A stretch of DNA of 64,000 nucleotides, from the NCBI RefSeq assembly GCF_024172125.1, contig NZ_JAMZEA010000011.1:186001-250000 (forward strand), in the 5' to 3' direction. The notes under the pieces were generated by a model, which ran no database searches, was not told the origin of the DNA, and was given only the letters and a program-made list of their open reading frames with translations. Below are positions 17,190 to 26,983 of the stretch, piece by piece. The translations under genes were made by a program, and so were the position numbers. This DNA comes from Actinomadura rupiterrae (GTDB taxonomy: Bacteria > Actinomycetota > Actinomycetes > Streptosporangiales > Streptosporangiaceae). The first letter of the stretch is position 1. Every line of letters starts with the position of its first letter.

Positions 17190-20100
17190 TTGAGCCCCGC
17201 CGCAGCCGACCGGCTGCCGGCCGACGTTGACCTCCTGGCCTTCCCGCGCCGCATGCGCGCCCTGGCCCTGCACGCCCGGCGCCTCGCCGGGACCCCCGAA
17301 CTGGACGCGCTGCTCGGCGAACTGTCCCAGCGCGGGCCGTACGAGCGGCACCTCGCGCTGCACATGGCGATGGCCGCGCGCCATCTCGCGTTCGTCGCCG
17401 ATGCCCTGGCCGGTCCCGACCTGGACCTGCGGCGAGCGGCGCTGCGGGCCGTCCGGACGCTGCCGGTGCCGGACGACGATGTCGTGCCCGTCCTGGACGG
17501 CGCTCCGACCGCCCTGCGCCGAGCCGTCTACCGGACGCTGATCTACGCCCGCCGCCAGTCTCTGGCCGACCGGATCCTGCCGGAGATCCGCGCCCAGTAC
17601 GGCGACCGCGAGGCGGCCGCGCTGCTGCCCGCCTGCTCGTCGGAGACCGTCGCGCGCCTCCTGCCAGACCTTGCGCACGCCGTCACGATGTGGCGGGCCC
17701 TGGCCGGACGCCACCCGGACGCCTTCCTGGACCTGGCCGAACGCGAGATCTTGGCGGACGGCGCGAACCGCTGGATCTGGCTACGCCGTCGCCAGACCGG
17801 CATCACCGTAGCCGCCGCGGAACGCCCGCACCGCACCCTCGACGTCCTGGTGAGCACCGGACTGCTGGGCTTGTCCCGCCAGCTGCCCCGGCCGGTCGTG
17901 GCCGCCCTCTACCGGGCCGCTCCCGAACGCTTCGCCGAGCTGCTGCGCGCGGAACGCCGCGCCATCGCGCCCCACCTGCTCGACACTCGCCACGCCCCGG
18001 ACGACGTGGTCGCCGCACGCCTCCTGCGACGGCCATACAGCGGCGGCCCCCTGCTCGCCGACCTGCCGCCCGGACGCCGCGACGCCGTCTTCCGCCTGAC
18101 CGTCGAGAAATCGGGCGGATCGCTCCCGGCGGGCGCGGTCATGCCGCTGCTGCCCTGGCTGTCCCCGGACCTCGCCGCCCGCGAGGCGCGCCGCTTGCTG
18201 GACTGGTACGAGTCGGTCTGGCACTCGTCCCGCACCCGCCTGGACGATCCGGACATCCCGCTCCGGCTCACGTCCTACCTGCCGTACGAGGAGGCCGCCG
18301 CAACGCTGGTCGAGGCGTCGCTGGGCGGCGATCCCCGGCGGCGCGGCGAAGCGGACGCTGCTGCTGGCGAACGCGGCCCGGACCGGCGATCCGGCGCTGG
18401 TCGCCGAACGGCTCGCGGCGATCGTCCGGCGCGTCCGGAACGAGCCGGACCCGCTGCGCGCCGAGCTGTTCGACGCGGTCACCGTACTCAGCCCTCGCGC
18501 GCTCTCACGCGCATGCGCGGACCCGCTGCGCGAGCTGACCAAGGCCGTCACCGAGTCCCGCGATCTCTCGTTCAGCACGGTCCGAGCTGTTCGACGCCTG
18601 GCCGTCCGCGTTCTGCGGCACCGCACCGAGCCCGAGCTGACGGCTTGGGCGATCGACGCGCTGGCCGACCTCCTCGGCCGTTTCGGCCCGGCGACACTGC
18701 GCGCGGCCGAAGCCGAGCCGCAGGGCCGCCGGTCCCGGCGCTGGAGCAGACCCGCATTGCCTCGGGACGACCACCGGCTCGACCGCGCCATCCCGAAGGG
18801 CGGCGAGGCGGCGCTGCTCGCCGCGTTCGCGCCGCACCTCCAGGCGGCCCGCGACCGAGGCGATCACGCTCTGGCCGTCGCGGTTGCGTCGTCTTTCGGA
18901 CGCCGACCCACCGGACTTGAGGACGACCTGCGCGTTGCCGTCCGCGACGCTCCCGCGGACACCGCCAAGGCGGCCGCGACCCTCTACCTGGCGCACCACC
19001 CGGAACGCGCTGCGGTGCTGCTGGCCGACGACCCCGCCACCATCGCGCTGCCCGCCGTCTGGCGGACGATCGCCAACCGCCGTACCGACCTGCTCACTCT
19101 CGACCACGATCCCGACAACCGCTTCGGCCCCTGGATTCCGGACCTCACGGGCATCCGTCCCGGCCACTGGACTCCGACGCAGATGCAGACCGCGCGCGTC
19201 CGGCTGGACGAGGCCGCCCGCGACGAAACCTTCGACGTGCCCACCCGAATCCGCGCCCTCACCTCACTGGGCCGCCTTCCCGATGCTTCGACGATCCTTC
19301 AAGAATGGGCGACGGGAACGGAAGGCGTCATGGCCGAAGCCGCTCTCGAAGCACTCTCCTATTCGCCGCAATCATTGCGCCTGCTGCTCGACCAGGCCAA
19401 TGGGCCCGCTTCGTCCGTCGCCGTCGCGGCCCTGGCGCGCTGCGCCGCGAGCGCGCAGCCGTTCCTGCTCGGCCACGAACTCCAAACCGTACTCACGGCG
19501 CCGAACGCGAAGGTCACCGCCCGAAAGCAGGCCGCGCGCCTGCTGGAACGACACCGTCCACCGAACGCACTAGGCATCCTTCTCGAAGTTTGGCGCGACC
19601 CTGATCTGCACCGGGACGTCCGTGTGGCAACGGCGGTCGCCCTACGCCATTTCCCCGAAGACCCGCGCGCCCTCGAAGCGCTGGCCGAAGCCCCCGCCGA
19701 ACACGCCTCTGAGGAAATGCTGAGGTCGCTTTTCCAGGCGAACCCGACCGAATACCCCTTGCACGCACGTCCGGCCATGGCCGAGCTGATCCGGGCCTGC
19801 CTGACGGCAGCGGACCTGCCCGGCGTCCGTTTCCGGGGCCGCAAGGCGTTCGCGGCATGGGCGCGCTGGTATCCCGGCGACCACACCGAGGCGCTCGCCG
19901 CCGCGTCCGACCCCGACGACCCGTCCGGCGACGCCCAGGCGCAAGTGCTCGCGACGCTGGTCGAGGTCGGCGTCGTGCGTGACGAGATCCTGGACGTCCT
20001 CGCACGCCTGGCCCCCGAGAACCTGACCCGCCCCCGCGTCCGCGCCCTGGCCAACGCCCTGCAAAGCCTCGCCCGCCGCTTCCATGACGAGGACTGGATC

Positions 20101-20526
20101 GAGCCTCTGCTCCGCGACGCCGTGGCGATCCTGGCAGACCACCCGCTCCACACCGGCACGGCCGCTGGCCTGTACATCCAGTTGATCGACGCGCGCCGCA
20201 AGAGCGACGCCGACATCTCCACCGACCTCGTGGCGCTCGCCGACCTGCTCCGCGACCGTCCCGTCCTGGCCGACGACAAGTACGGACACCTCGTCATCGG
20301 CGGCTATTACAGCGGCGGAGCCGTCTCGCGCGACCTGCTGCCGACCGTCCACGCGCTCATCGACCGCGCCCACACCTCGTCCCAACTCCTGGCGCTCCGT
20401 CTGGTTGCCCGCGGCGGCGCCGACGCCGACTGGTCCGCCGAATGGCGCGCCGCGTTGTCGCGCCTCCGCTCGTCCCCGCTGCCCGAGATCGCCGAACCCG
20501 CCTGGAACATCACCCCCGACGCTTAG
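17190..20526 (+). pseudogene. Large HEAT-like repeat protein gene, broken by a one-base frameshift
   Basis: Coding signal runs for 3.3 kb but changes frame once. Upstream, the frame from about 17190 encodes Leu/Ala/Arg-rich helical repeats (LRRAALRAVRTL and similar). Near 18333-18336 (a CCCC run) this frame degenerates, while the frame one base on reads LLLANAARTGDPALVAERL and stays good to the stop at 20526. Removing one C restores a single protein of about 1,110 residues with HEAT-like helical pairs, a fold usually used for protein binding. The start is uncertain: the TTG at 17190 overlaps the stop of a 16-codon frame (17143-17193); the GTG at 17130 is an alternative. It may be a true pseudogene or a sequencing error. 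Function unknown. Confidence 0.65.
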
Positions 20527-20536
20527 GGACGCCGTC

Positions 20537-20552
20537 CCTGGCGGTAGCCAGG
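20537..20552. terminator. Short hairpin between convergent genes
   Basis: CCTGGC-GGTA-GCCAGG, directly after a GGGAC-GCC-GTCCC mini-hairpin, lies between the HEAT-like gene and the converging Lrp gene. Confidence 0.4.
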
Positions 20553-20566
20553 CCCCGGTCCGTCCT

Positions 20567-21016
20567 CTAGGGGCGGCCCGGGGCGGGTTTGACGGTCTTC
20601 ATCGTGAACTGGGAGTTGGTGCGGGCGACGCCGGGCAGGCTGGTGAGCTTGGCCATGTACAGCTGCTCGTAGGCGCCCAGGTCGGCGGCGGCGATCCAGA
20701 TGAGGTAGTCGGGGTGGCCGAACATGCGACGGCACTCCACGACCTCCTCGATCCGGGCGATCTCGGTTTCGAACGCCTCGATCGTCGCGTGGTCCTGGAG
20801 TGCCATCTCCACGTGCAGCAGCACCTGGAAGCCGCGGCCGATCGCGGCCGGGTCGACGGCGGCGTGGTAGCCGGTGATGACGCCTCTGCTCTCAAGGTTG
20901 CGCACCCGCCGCAGGCACGGCGACGGCGACAGGCCGACGAGATCGGCCAGCTCCGTGTTCGCCAGCCGTCCGTCCTGCATCAGGTGCGCAAGGATTGCTC
21001 GATCCACTCGATCCAT
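20567..21016 (-). CDS. Lrp/AsnC-family transcriptional regulator
   Basis: The 149-residue protein starts MDRVDRAILAHLMQDGRLAN, the usual Lrp start, with the helix-turn-helix at about 20-45 (LADLVGLSPSPCLRRVRNLE) and a RAM ligand-binding domain behind it (GHPDYLIWIAAADLGAYEQ). I took the ATG at 21016 because the upstream extension is not family-like. It is divergent from the PLP decarboxylase and probably controls it in response to an amino acid. Confidence 0.92.
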   Translation of the reverse strand: MDRVDRAILAHLMQDGRLANTELADLVGLSPSPCLRRVRNLESRGVITGYHAAVDPAAIGRGFQVLLHVEMALQDHATIEAFETEIARIEEVVECRRMFGHPDYLIWIAAADLGAYEQLYMAKLTSLPGVARTNSQFTMKTVKPAPGRP

Positions 21017-21063
21017 GGCATCCGATGCTAATAGCACCGGCCTTCCGAGCAATCTTTGGCATC
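21016..21063. promoter_or_regulatory. Candidate Lrp operator in divergent promoter
   Basis: GCAT-CCG-ATGC lies just upstream of the Lrp start (21018-21028), and TGGCATC occurs twice (21016-21022 and 21057-21063). The arrangement suits an Lrp-type regulator but is only suggestive. Confidence 0.25.
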
Positions 21064-21134
21064 GGATTTCAGCGTTTCTTGGCTAGTTTGTCGAGGCAGT
21101 TCCTCCATCCCGCTCCTGAGATCAGAGGTACGCC

Positions 21135-22580
21135 GTGCCCGCGAGGCAGACACCGCTACTGGCCCTGGACGAGCGCGACCGGAAGCTCGCCGGGCACCTC
21201 CTTGCCGAATTCCTGGACGACCACGAACGCAACCTCCCGGACGTCGCGCGAATCGTCCCCGATGTCGACCGTGACGTCCTGACCGGTCTGCTCCAAGAGC
21301 CCTTTCCGGAGCAGGGGATCGGCGTCGAACGGCTCTTCCGGAAGGTCAGCGACGAGATCCTGCCGAACTCCACAGCCGTGGCCCATCCACGATTCCTCGC
21401 CTATGTGCAAGGACCGCCGAACGGCATCGCGCCCTACGCCGAGGCCATCGCCGCCGCCATCAACCAGAACTGCAACTTCTGGCAGCTCTCGCCCGCCGCG
21501 AGCGTCATCGAACGATCCGTGATCAGCTGGCTCGCCGGGCTGTTCCGATACCCCGGCACCGCAGGCGGAATCCTCACCAGCGGCGGTTCCATCGCCACGC
21601 TCAACGCCCTGACCACCGCCCTCCACGACCGGCGCCCCGACTTCCGCCGGACCGGACTGCAGGACGCCCGCCCTCCGCTCGTCCTGTACACCTCCAAGGA
21701 AGCCCACCGGTGCGTGGAAAAGGCCGCGGCGATCCTGGGACTCGGCCTGGATAACGTTCGCCAGATTCCAACCGACGCCGATTACCGAATGCGAGTGGAC
21801 GCACTCAAGGCGGCCATCCAAGCCGATCGCGCCGCCGGGCTGGAACCGTTCTGCGTGGTCGCCACCACTGGCACCGTCACCAGCGGTTCCATCGACCCCG
21901 TCGAGGCGATCGCCGACGTATGCCGCGACGAACGCCTCTGGCTGCACATCGACGGCGCCTATGGGGCCCTGTTCGTCCTGAGCGACCGCAAACGCGAGGC
22001 ATTCAGTGCCTGCGCCCGCGCCGACTCGATCGCGCTCGACCCGCACAAGCTGCTCTTCGCGCCGCTGGAGGCCGGCTGCCTGATCGTCCGCGATAGCGAG
22101 AAGCTACGCGCCGCCTTCGCCGTCCACTCCTCCTACCTGACCGTCAACGACGACCCCTTGATGCTCGACTTCATGAACTACGGCCCGCAACTGTCCCGCA
22201 GCTTCAAAGCGCTCAAGGTCTGGGCCGCTCTGCAGACCTTCGGAACCGAAACGTTCCGGAAAGCCATCGACCACACCCTCGCCCTGGCCCAGTACCTCGC
22301 CGAACGCATCCAGGCCGAACCGCACCTGCGGCTCATAGCGCCGGTGCCCCTTACCGCCGTCTGCTTCCGCATCAACAACGCAAGCGACGCCGACCACACC
22401 GCCCTCCTGGCCACCCTCGCAAGCGAAGGAACCGCCCTCCTCGGCCCGGCCTCCCTTAACGGCCGCAAAGGAATCCGAGCCTGCATCACCAACTACCGCA
22501 CCACCCGCGAAGACATCGACCTCATCGTCAACCGCCTCGCCCACCACGCCCGCACCGCAGAGCCGAGCCTCCCCGGATAA
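21135..22580 (+). CDS. PLP-dependent group II decarboxylase (aromatic-L-amino-acid decarboxylase type)
   Basis: The 481-residue protein has the fold-type I decarboxylase motifs: HPRFLAYVQGPPN near residue 83, the GGxxTSGGSIATLNAL loop near 143, HIDGAYG for the cofactor-contacting Asp and the PLP lysine in DPHKLLF (Lys305). Substrates in the family include tryptophan, tyrosine, DOPA and glutamate; which one applies here is not evident. GTG start at 21135 with AGAGG upstream. The divergent Lrp gene suggests induction by an amino acid. Confidence 0.9.
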   Translation: MPARQTPLLALDERDRKLAGHLLAEFLDDHERNLPDVARIVPDVDRDVLTGLLQEPFPEQGIGVERLFRKVSDEILPNSTAVAHPRFLAYVQGPPNGIAPYAEAIAAAINQNCNFWQLSPAASVIERSVISWLAGLFRYPGTAGGILTSGGSIATLNALTTALHDRRPDFRRTGLQDARPPLVLYTSKEAHRCVEKAAAILGLGLDNVRQIPTDADYRMRVDALKAAIQADRAAGLEPFCVVATTGTVTSGSIDPVEAIADVCRDERLWLHIDGAYGALFVLSDRKREAFSACARADSIALDPHKLLFAPLEAGCLIVRDSEKLRAAFAVHSSYLTVNDDPLMLDFMNYGPQLSRSFKALKVWAALQTFGTETFRKAIDHTLALAQYLAERIQAEPHLRLIAPVPLTAVCFRINNASDADHTALLATLASEGTALLGPASLNGRKGIRACITNYRTTREDIDLIVNRLAHHARTAEPSLPG

Positions 22581-22601
22581 CGCCCGTCGGCCGCCGCAGC
22601 G

Positions 22602-22637
22602 CCCCTGCTCATCGCGGACGTGAGCCCTGAGCAGGGG
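22602..22637 (+). terminator. Hairpin after decarboxylase gene
   Basis: CCCCTGCTCA (22602-22611) and TGAGCAGGGG (22628-22637) form a perfect 10-bp stem 22 bases after the stop, without a T run. Confidence 0.55.
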
Positions 22638-22639
22638 AG

Positions 22640-22653
22640 CGGACGTTGGTCCC
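22640..22653 (+). promoter_or_regulatory. DosR-like box upstream of stress gene cluster
   Basis: CGGACGTTGGTCCC has the GGGAC-N4-GTCCC layout of the DosR/DevR core with one mismatch and lies about 80 bases before the first universal stress protein gene. Confidence 0.4.
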
Positions 22654-22730
22654 ATCGGCGACCGACGCACGACCCTGCCGCCGGACGCGGTCGCATCACA
22701 CGGTGGAGGTGCTGTGACCAGGAGGCGGAA

Positions 22731-23630
22731 ATGGGTGCACGGACCGGCGCCGAAGGTGTTGTGGTCGGGGTGGACGGTTCGCCTGCCAGCGACGGTGCGG
22801 TGGATTGGGCGGTGGACGAGGCGCGTCGGCGCGAGGTGCAACTGCTGGTGTGCCATGCCTGGAACTGGCCCTATCCCGATGACGAGCGCAGCGCCCCGGC
22901 CCGGCGCGTGGCCGAGGCGATGGGCGCGCTCGTGCTGGAGGACGCCGTCCGGCTGGCGCGCAAGGCGGGCGAGGACGTGGCGGTGGACCAGGCGCTGGTG
23001 CGCGGTTCGGCCAGCGGCGTGCTGGTCGCGGCGTCCCGGATGGCGGGGTTGGTGGTGGTCGGCAGCCGCGGCCGGGGAGGGTTCGACGGGTTGGCGGCCG
23101 GATCGACCGCCCTTCAGGTACCGGCCCATACCGACCATCCCGTGGTGGTGGTCCCGGCCCACGAGGGGACGGGCCGTACGGCGGCGCGGGTGGTGGTGGG
23201 GGTGGACGGCTCGCCGGACGCCACCGCGGCGCTGAGGTTCGGATTCCGGGAGGCGCGCCTGCGCAAGGCGGCGCTGGCGGTGATGTGCGTGTGGGAGGAC
23301 CCGGCGCTGCGTCCAGGCATCCAATGGCTGCCGTTCACCGTCCCGGACGCGCTGAAACGCGGCGCGCGGATGCGCTTCGAGACCTCCGCGACCCAGATGC
23401 GCGCCGACTTCGCCGAGGTGGCGATGGAGACGCGCTTCGTCCTGGGGCATCCGCCGCGAGTGCTGGCGGACGCGTCGGCCGATGCCGACCTGCTGGTCGT
23501 GAGGGCGCGAGGGCTGGGCGCCGCCCCCGGAATGCCGCTGGGACCGGTGACCCAGGCCGTCCTGGCGACGGGGCCCGCCCGGTGGCGATCGTCCACGCCG
23601 CCGGGTGCGGGAGACAGGCCGCCAAGGTGA
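22731..23630 (+). CDS. Tandem universal stress protein, C-terminus frameshifted
   Basis: The 299-residue protein has two UspA domains. The first starts GVVVGVDGSPASDGAV with the ATP-binding GSRGRGGFDGLAAGSTALQV loop; the second starts RVVVGVDGSPDAT but its Gly motif reads RARGLGAAPGMPLGPVTQAVL. The expected last strand (PVAIVHAAG) is present one frame away just after 23575, so a single base appears lost near 23576-23585 and the annotated end (RWRSSTPPGAGDRPPR) is off-frame. Start ATG at 22731 after GAGGCGGA. Neighbours are a second Usp, phosphoketolase and acetate kinase, a set often co-induced by hypoxia. Confidence 0.82.
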   Translation: MGARTGAEGVVVGVDGSPASDGAVDWAVDEARRREVQLLVCHAWNWPYPDDERSAPARRVAEAMGALVLEDAVRLARKAGEDVAVDQALVRGSASGVLVAASRMAGLVVVGSRGRGGFDGLAAGSTALQVPAHTDHPVVVVPAHEGTGRTAARVVVGVDGSPDATAALRFGFREARLRKAALAVMCVWEDPALRPGIQWLPFTVPDALKRGARMRFETSATQMRADFAEVAMETRFVLGHPPRVLADASADADLLVVRARGLGAAPGMPLGPVTQAVLATGPARWRSSTPPGAGDRPPR

Positions 23631-23684
23631 GGCCCGGATGAACCGCCTCTCCCTGATCAGCAGCGCGGTCCGCCGCGCGGCAGC

Positions 23685-23706
23685 CGTCCCGGAAAGGACC
23701 GGGACG
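23685..23706. promoter_or_regulatory. Inverted repeat between the two Usp genes
   Basis: CGTCCCGG (23685-23692), AAAGGA and CCGGGACG (23699-23706) form an 8-bp inverted repeat 20 bases before the second Usp gene. It could be a terminator-like hairpin or an operator. Confidence 0.35.
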
Positions 23707-23725
23707 CAGGTAGGAGCTGAGTGCC

Positions 23726-24616
23726 ATGACCGAACAACCCATTGTCGTCGGCGTCGACGGTTCGTCGTCCGCCGAGCGCGCGGTGATCTGGGCGGCGGAT
23801 GAGGCCGCGCGGTGCAGCCGTCCGCTGCGGATCGTGCATGCGGTGGAGTCCTGGCCGTCCAAGGCGCCGCTGTTCGCGCCGCCGCAGCGGGCCGAGACCC
23901 TCACTGCAGCCGGACGCGCCGTCCTCGCCGAGGCCGAGAAGACCGTCCGCGCCCGGCACCCGGACCTGGAGGTCGTCGGTGTGCTGGCCGCCGAGGAGCC
24001 CGGGGCGCTGCTCCGCGAGGAGTCGGCCCGAGGGTTCGAGACCGTCGTCGGACATCGCGGACACGGCGGCTTCGCCAGCCTGCTGCTCGGCTCGACCGGA
24101 CGGTACCTGGCCGAGCGCGCCGCCGGGCCGCTCGTCATCGTCCGCGGCGACCCCGACCCCGGGCGCGGCGAGATCTTCCTGGGCGTGGACCTGGCCGACG
24201 ACCGGGAGATGACGCTCCGGTACGCCTTCGAGACCGCCGAACTGCGCGGCGTGCGGCTGTGGGTGGTGCACGTCTGGCAGGCCCTCGCCGGGTACGCCGA
24301 CTACGGCTACGCGGTGGACGAGGCGGAGGTCCGCGACCGGCTCGGCGAACGCATGGACGTGCTGCTGGACCCCTGGCGCAAGTCATTCCCCCAGACCGAG
24401 GTGATGGCGTCGGTGGAGATCGGGCACCCGGTCGCCGCGCTCGCGAACGCCTCCGACGCCGCCGACCTGCTGATCGTCGCTCCGCGCAACCGCCTGATCT
24501 CCGGCATCCCCCGCCTCGGCTCGGTGACCCACGGCCTGCTCCACCACGTCCACTGCCCCCTGGCCCTCATCCGCCCCGCTGACCCGGAGACCCGTTGGAG
24601 GATGCCGTGTCGTTGA
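23726..24616 (+). CDS. Tandem universal stress protein
   Basis: The 296-residue protein has two UspA domains: QPIVVGVDGSSSAERAV with GHRGHGGFASLLLGSTGRYL, and EIFLGVDLADDREMTLRYAF with a PRNRLISGIPRLGSVTHGLLHH loop ending CPLALIRP. The first domain keeps the G-x2-G-x9-G(S/T) ATP pattern; the second is more divergent. It overlaps the start of the phosphoketolase gene by 10 bases, so the two are one transcript. A role in growth arrest is inferred from the family. Confidence 0.9.
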   Translation: MTEQPIVVGVDGSSSAERAVIWAADEAARCSRPLRIVHAVESWPSKAPLFAPPQRAETLTAAGRAVLAEAEKTVRARHPDLEVVGVLAAEEPGALLREESARGFETVVGHRGHGGFASLLLGSTGRYLAERAAGPLVIVRGDPDPGRGEIFLGVDLADDREMTLRYAFETAELRGVRLWVVHVWQALAGYADYGYAVDEAEVRDRLGERMDVLLDPWRKSFPQTEVMASVEIGHPVAALANASDAADLLIVAPRNRLISGIPRLGSVTHGLLHHVHCPLALIRPADPETRWRMPCR

Positions 24617-26955
24617 CCGATGCCGAGCTGGACCGGATGGACGCCTGGTGGCGGGCGGCCAACTACCTTTCGGTCGGGCAGATCTACCTGATGGCCAACC
24701 CGCTGCTGCGCGAGGCGCTGCGGCCCGAGCACATCAAGCCGCGCCTGCTGGGCCACTGGGGGACCTCGCCGGGGTTGAACTTCTGCTACGTCCACCTGAA
24801 CCGGGCGATCCGGACGCGCGACCTGGACATGATCTACATCATGGGGCCGGGGCACGGCGGGCCGGCGGCGGTGGCGAACGCCTGGCTGGAGGGGGCCTAT
24901 TCGGAGGTCTACCCGCACGTCCCGCAGGACGCGGCGGGCATGGGGCGGCTGTTCCGGCAGTTCTCCTTCCCCGGCGGCGTCCCCAGCCACGTCGCGCCGG
25001 AGACGCCCGGGTCGATCCATGAGGGCGGGGAGCTGGGGTACTCGCTCGCGCACGCCTACGGCGCGGCCTTCGACAATCCGGACCTGGTGGTGGCGTGCGT
25101 CGTCGGGGACGGTGAGGCCGAGACTGGTCCGCTGGCGGCCGGTTGGCATGCGACCAAGTTCGTCGACCCGGTGCACGACGGCGCGGTGCTGCCGATCCTG
25201 CACCTGAACGGCTACAAGATCGCTAATCCGGCGGTGCTGGCCCGTATCCCCGAGGACGAGCTGCTGCGCTTGTTCCAGGGCTACGGCTACGCGCCGGTGC
25301 TGGTGTCCGGGGACGATCCCGTCCGCATGCACCGCGCGATGGCCGCCGCCCTGGACGACGCGCTGGACGCGATCGCCGGCATCCAGCGGCAAGCGCGCGG
25401 CGGTGCGACCACCGGACGCCCGCGCTGGCCGATGATCATCCTGCGGACGCCCAAGGGCTGGACCGGCCCGGCCGAGGTGGACGGGCTGCCGGTCGAGGGG
25501 ACCTGGCGCGCCCATCAGGTGCCGCTGCCCGGCGTCCGCGAGAACCCCGAGCACCTGGCGCAGTTGGAGGAATGGCTGCGGTCCTACCGTCCCGGTGAGC
25601 TGTTCGGCCCGGACGGGCGTCCGGTGGCGGCGCTGCGCGAGGTGGCCCCGGTGGGGGAGCGGCGGATGAGCGCCAACCCGCATGCCAACGGTGGTCTGCT
25701 GCTGCGTCCGCTGGAGCTGCCCGAGCTGCGGACGCACGCCGTGCCGGTGGACAAGTACGGCACCGCGACCGCCGAGGCCACCCGCGTCCTCGGCGAGTAC
25801 CTGCGGGACGTGGTGGCCGCCAACCCGTCCACCTTCCGGATCATGGGGCCGGACGAGACGGCCTCCAACCGGCTCGGCGCGGTGTTCGAGGTGACCGACC
25901 GCGTCTTCGCCGGCGAGCGCTACGGTACCGACGAGCATCTGGCGCCGTCCGGCCGGGTGATGGAGGTGCTGAGCGAGCACCTGTGCCAGGGCTGGCTGGA
26001 GGGCTACCTGCTGACCGGGCGGCACGGCCTGTTCAACACCTACGAGGCGTTCGCCCACATCGTGGACGCGATGTTCAACCAGCACGCCAAGTGGCTGAAG
26101 GTCGCCCGGCACCTGCCGTGGCGGCGGCCGGTCGGCTCGCTGAACTACCTGCTGTCCTCGCACGTGTGGCGGCAGGACCACAACGGCTTCACCCACCAGG
26201 ATCCGGGCTTCCTGGACGTCGTCCTGAACAAGAAGGCCGAGATCACGCGGGTCTACCTGCCGCCGGACGCCAACACGCTGCTGTCGGTCGCCGACCACTG
26301 CCTCCGCTCGCGCGATTACGTCAACGTCATCGTCGCGGGCAAGCAACCCGCGCCCGTCTGGCTGCCGATCGACGAGGCCGTCCGGCACTGCGAGCGCGGC
26401 GTCGGCATCTGGGAGTGGGCGAGCACCGAGGGCGGCGCCGACCCCGACGTCGTCCTCGCCTGCGCCGGCGACGTCCCGACCCTGGAGACCCTCGCCGCCG
26501 CCGACATCCTGCGCCAGTACTTCCCCGAGCTGCGCGTCCGGGTGGTGAACGTGGTGGACCTGATGCGCCTGCAACCTGCCGAGGAGCACCCGCACGGCCT
26601 GTCGGACGCCGAGTACGACGCGGTGTTCACCACCGACAAACCGGTCATCTTCGCCTTCCACGGCTACCCGTACCTGATCCACCGCCTGACCTACCGCCGC
26701 CACGGGCACGTCCACCTGCACGTGCGCGGCTACAAGGAGGAAGGCACCACGACCACGCCGTTCGACATGGTCATGCTCAACGACCTGGACCGCTTCCACC
26801 TGGTCATGGACGTCATCGACCGTGTCCCGTCCCTGGGCGGACGGGTCGGGCACGTCCGCCAGCGCATGTCCGACCAGCGCCTCCGTGCTCGCGCCCACAC
26901 TCGCGAGCACGGCGAGGACGCCCCGGAGATCCGCGACTGGAGATGGCCGTACTAA
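24607..26955 (+). CDS. xfp: Phosphoketolase (xylulose-5-phosphate/fructose-6-phosphate)
   Basis: The 782-residue protein is a full-length ThDP phosphoketolase. It has the N-terminal block YLSVGQIYLMANPLL, GHWGTSPGLNFCYVHLNR, the ThDP site GDGEAETGPLA near residue 172, and the C-terminal HGYPYLIHRLTYRR and GYKEEGTTTTPFDM blocks. It splits xylulose-5-P or fructose-6-P with phosphate to acetyl-phosphate plus a triose- or tetrose-phosphate. The GTG at 24607 follows GGAGG, better than the TTG 12 bases earlier. Acetate kinase directly downstream completes an ATP-yielding shunt from sugar phosphates to acetate. Confidence 0.96.
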   Translation: MSLTDAELDRMDAWWRAANYLSVGQIYLMANPLLREALRPEHIKPRLLGHWGTSPGLNFCYVHLNRAIRTRDLDMIYIMGPGHGGPAAVANAWLEGAYSEVYPHVPQDAAGMGRLFRQFSFPGGVPSHVAPETPGSIHEGGELGYSLAHAYGAAFDNPDLVVACVVGDGEAETGPLAAGWHATKFVDPVHDGAVLPILHLNGYKIANPAVLARIPEDELLRLFQGYGYAPVLVSGDDPVRMHRAMAAALDDALDAIAGIQRQARGGATTGRPRWPMIILRTPKGWTGPAEVDGLPVEGTWRAHQVPLPGVRENPEHLAQLEEWLRSYRPGELFGPDGRPVAALREVAPVGERRMSANPHANGGLLLRPLELPELRTHAVPVDKYGTATAEATRVLGEYLRDVVAANPSTFRIMGPDETASNRLGAVFEVTDRVFAGERYGTDEHLAPSGRVMEVLSEHLCQGWLEGYLLTGRHGLFNTYEAFAHIVDAMFNQHAKWLKVARHLPWRRPVGSLNYLLSSHVWRQDHNGFTHQDPGFLDVVLNKKAEITRVYLPPDANTLLSVADHCLRSRDYVNVIVAGKQPAPVWLPIDEAVRHCERGVGIWEWASTEGGADPDVVLACAGDVPTLETLAAADILRQYFPELRVRVVNVVDLMRLQPAEEHPHGLSDAEYDAVFTTDKPVIFAFHGYPYLIHRLTYRRHGHVHLHVRGYKEEGTTTTPFDMVMLNDLDRFHLVMDVIDRVPSLGGRVGHVRQRMSDQRLRARAHTREHGEDAPEIRDWRWPY

Positions 26956-26983
26956 TGCCCGCCGACTGTAGGTGGATGTTCTG

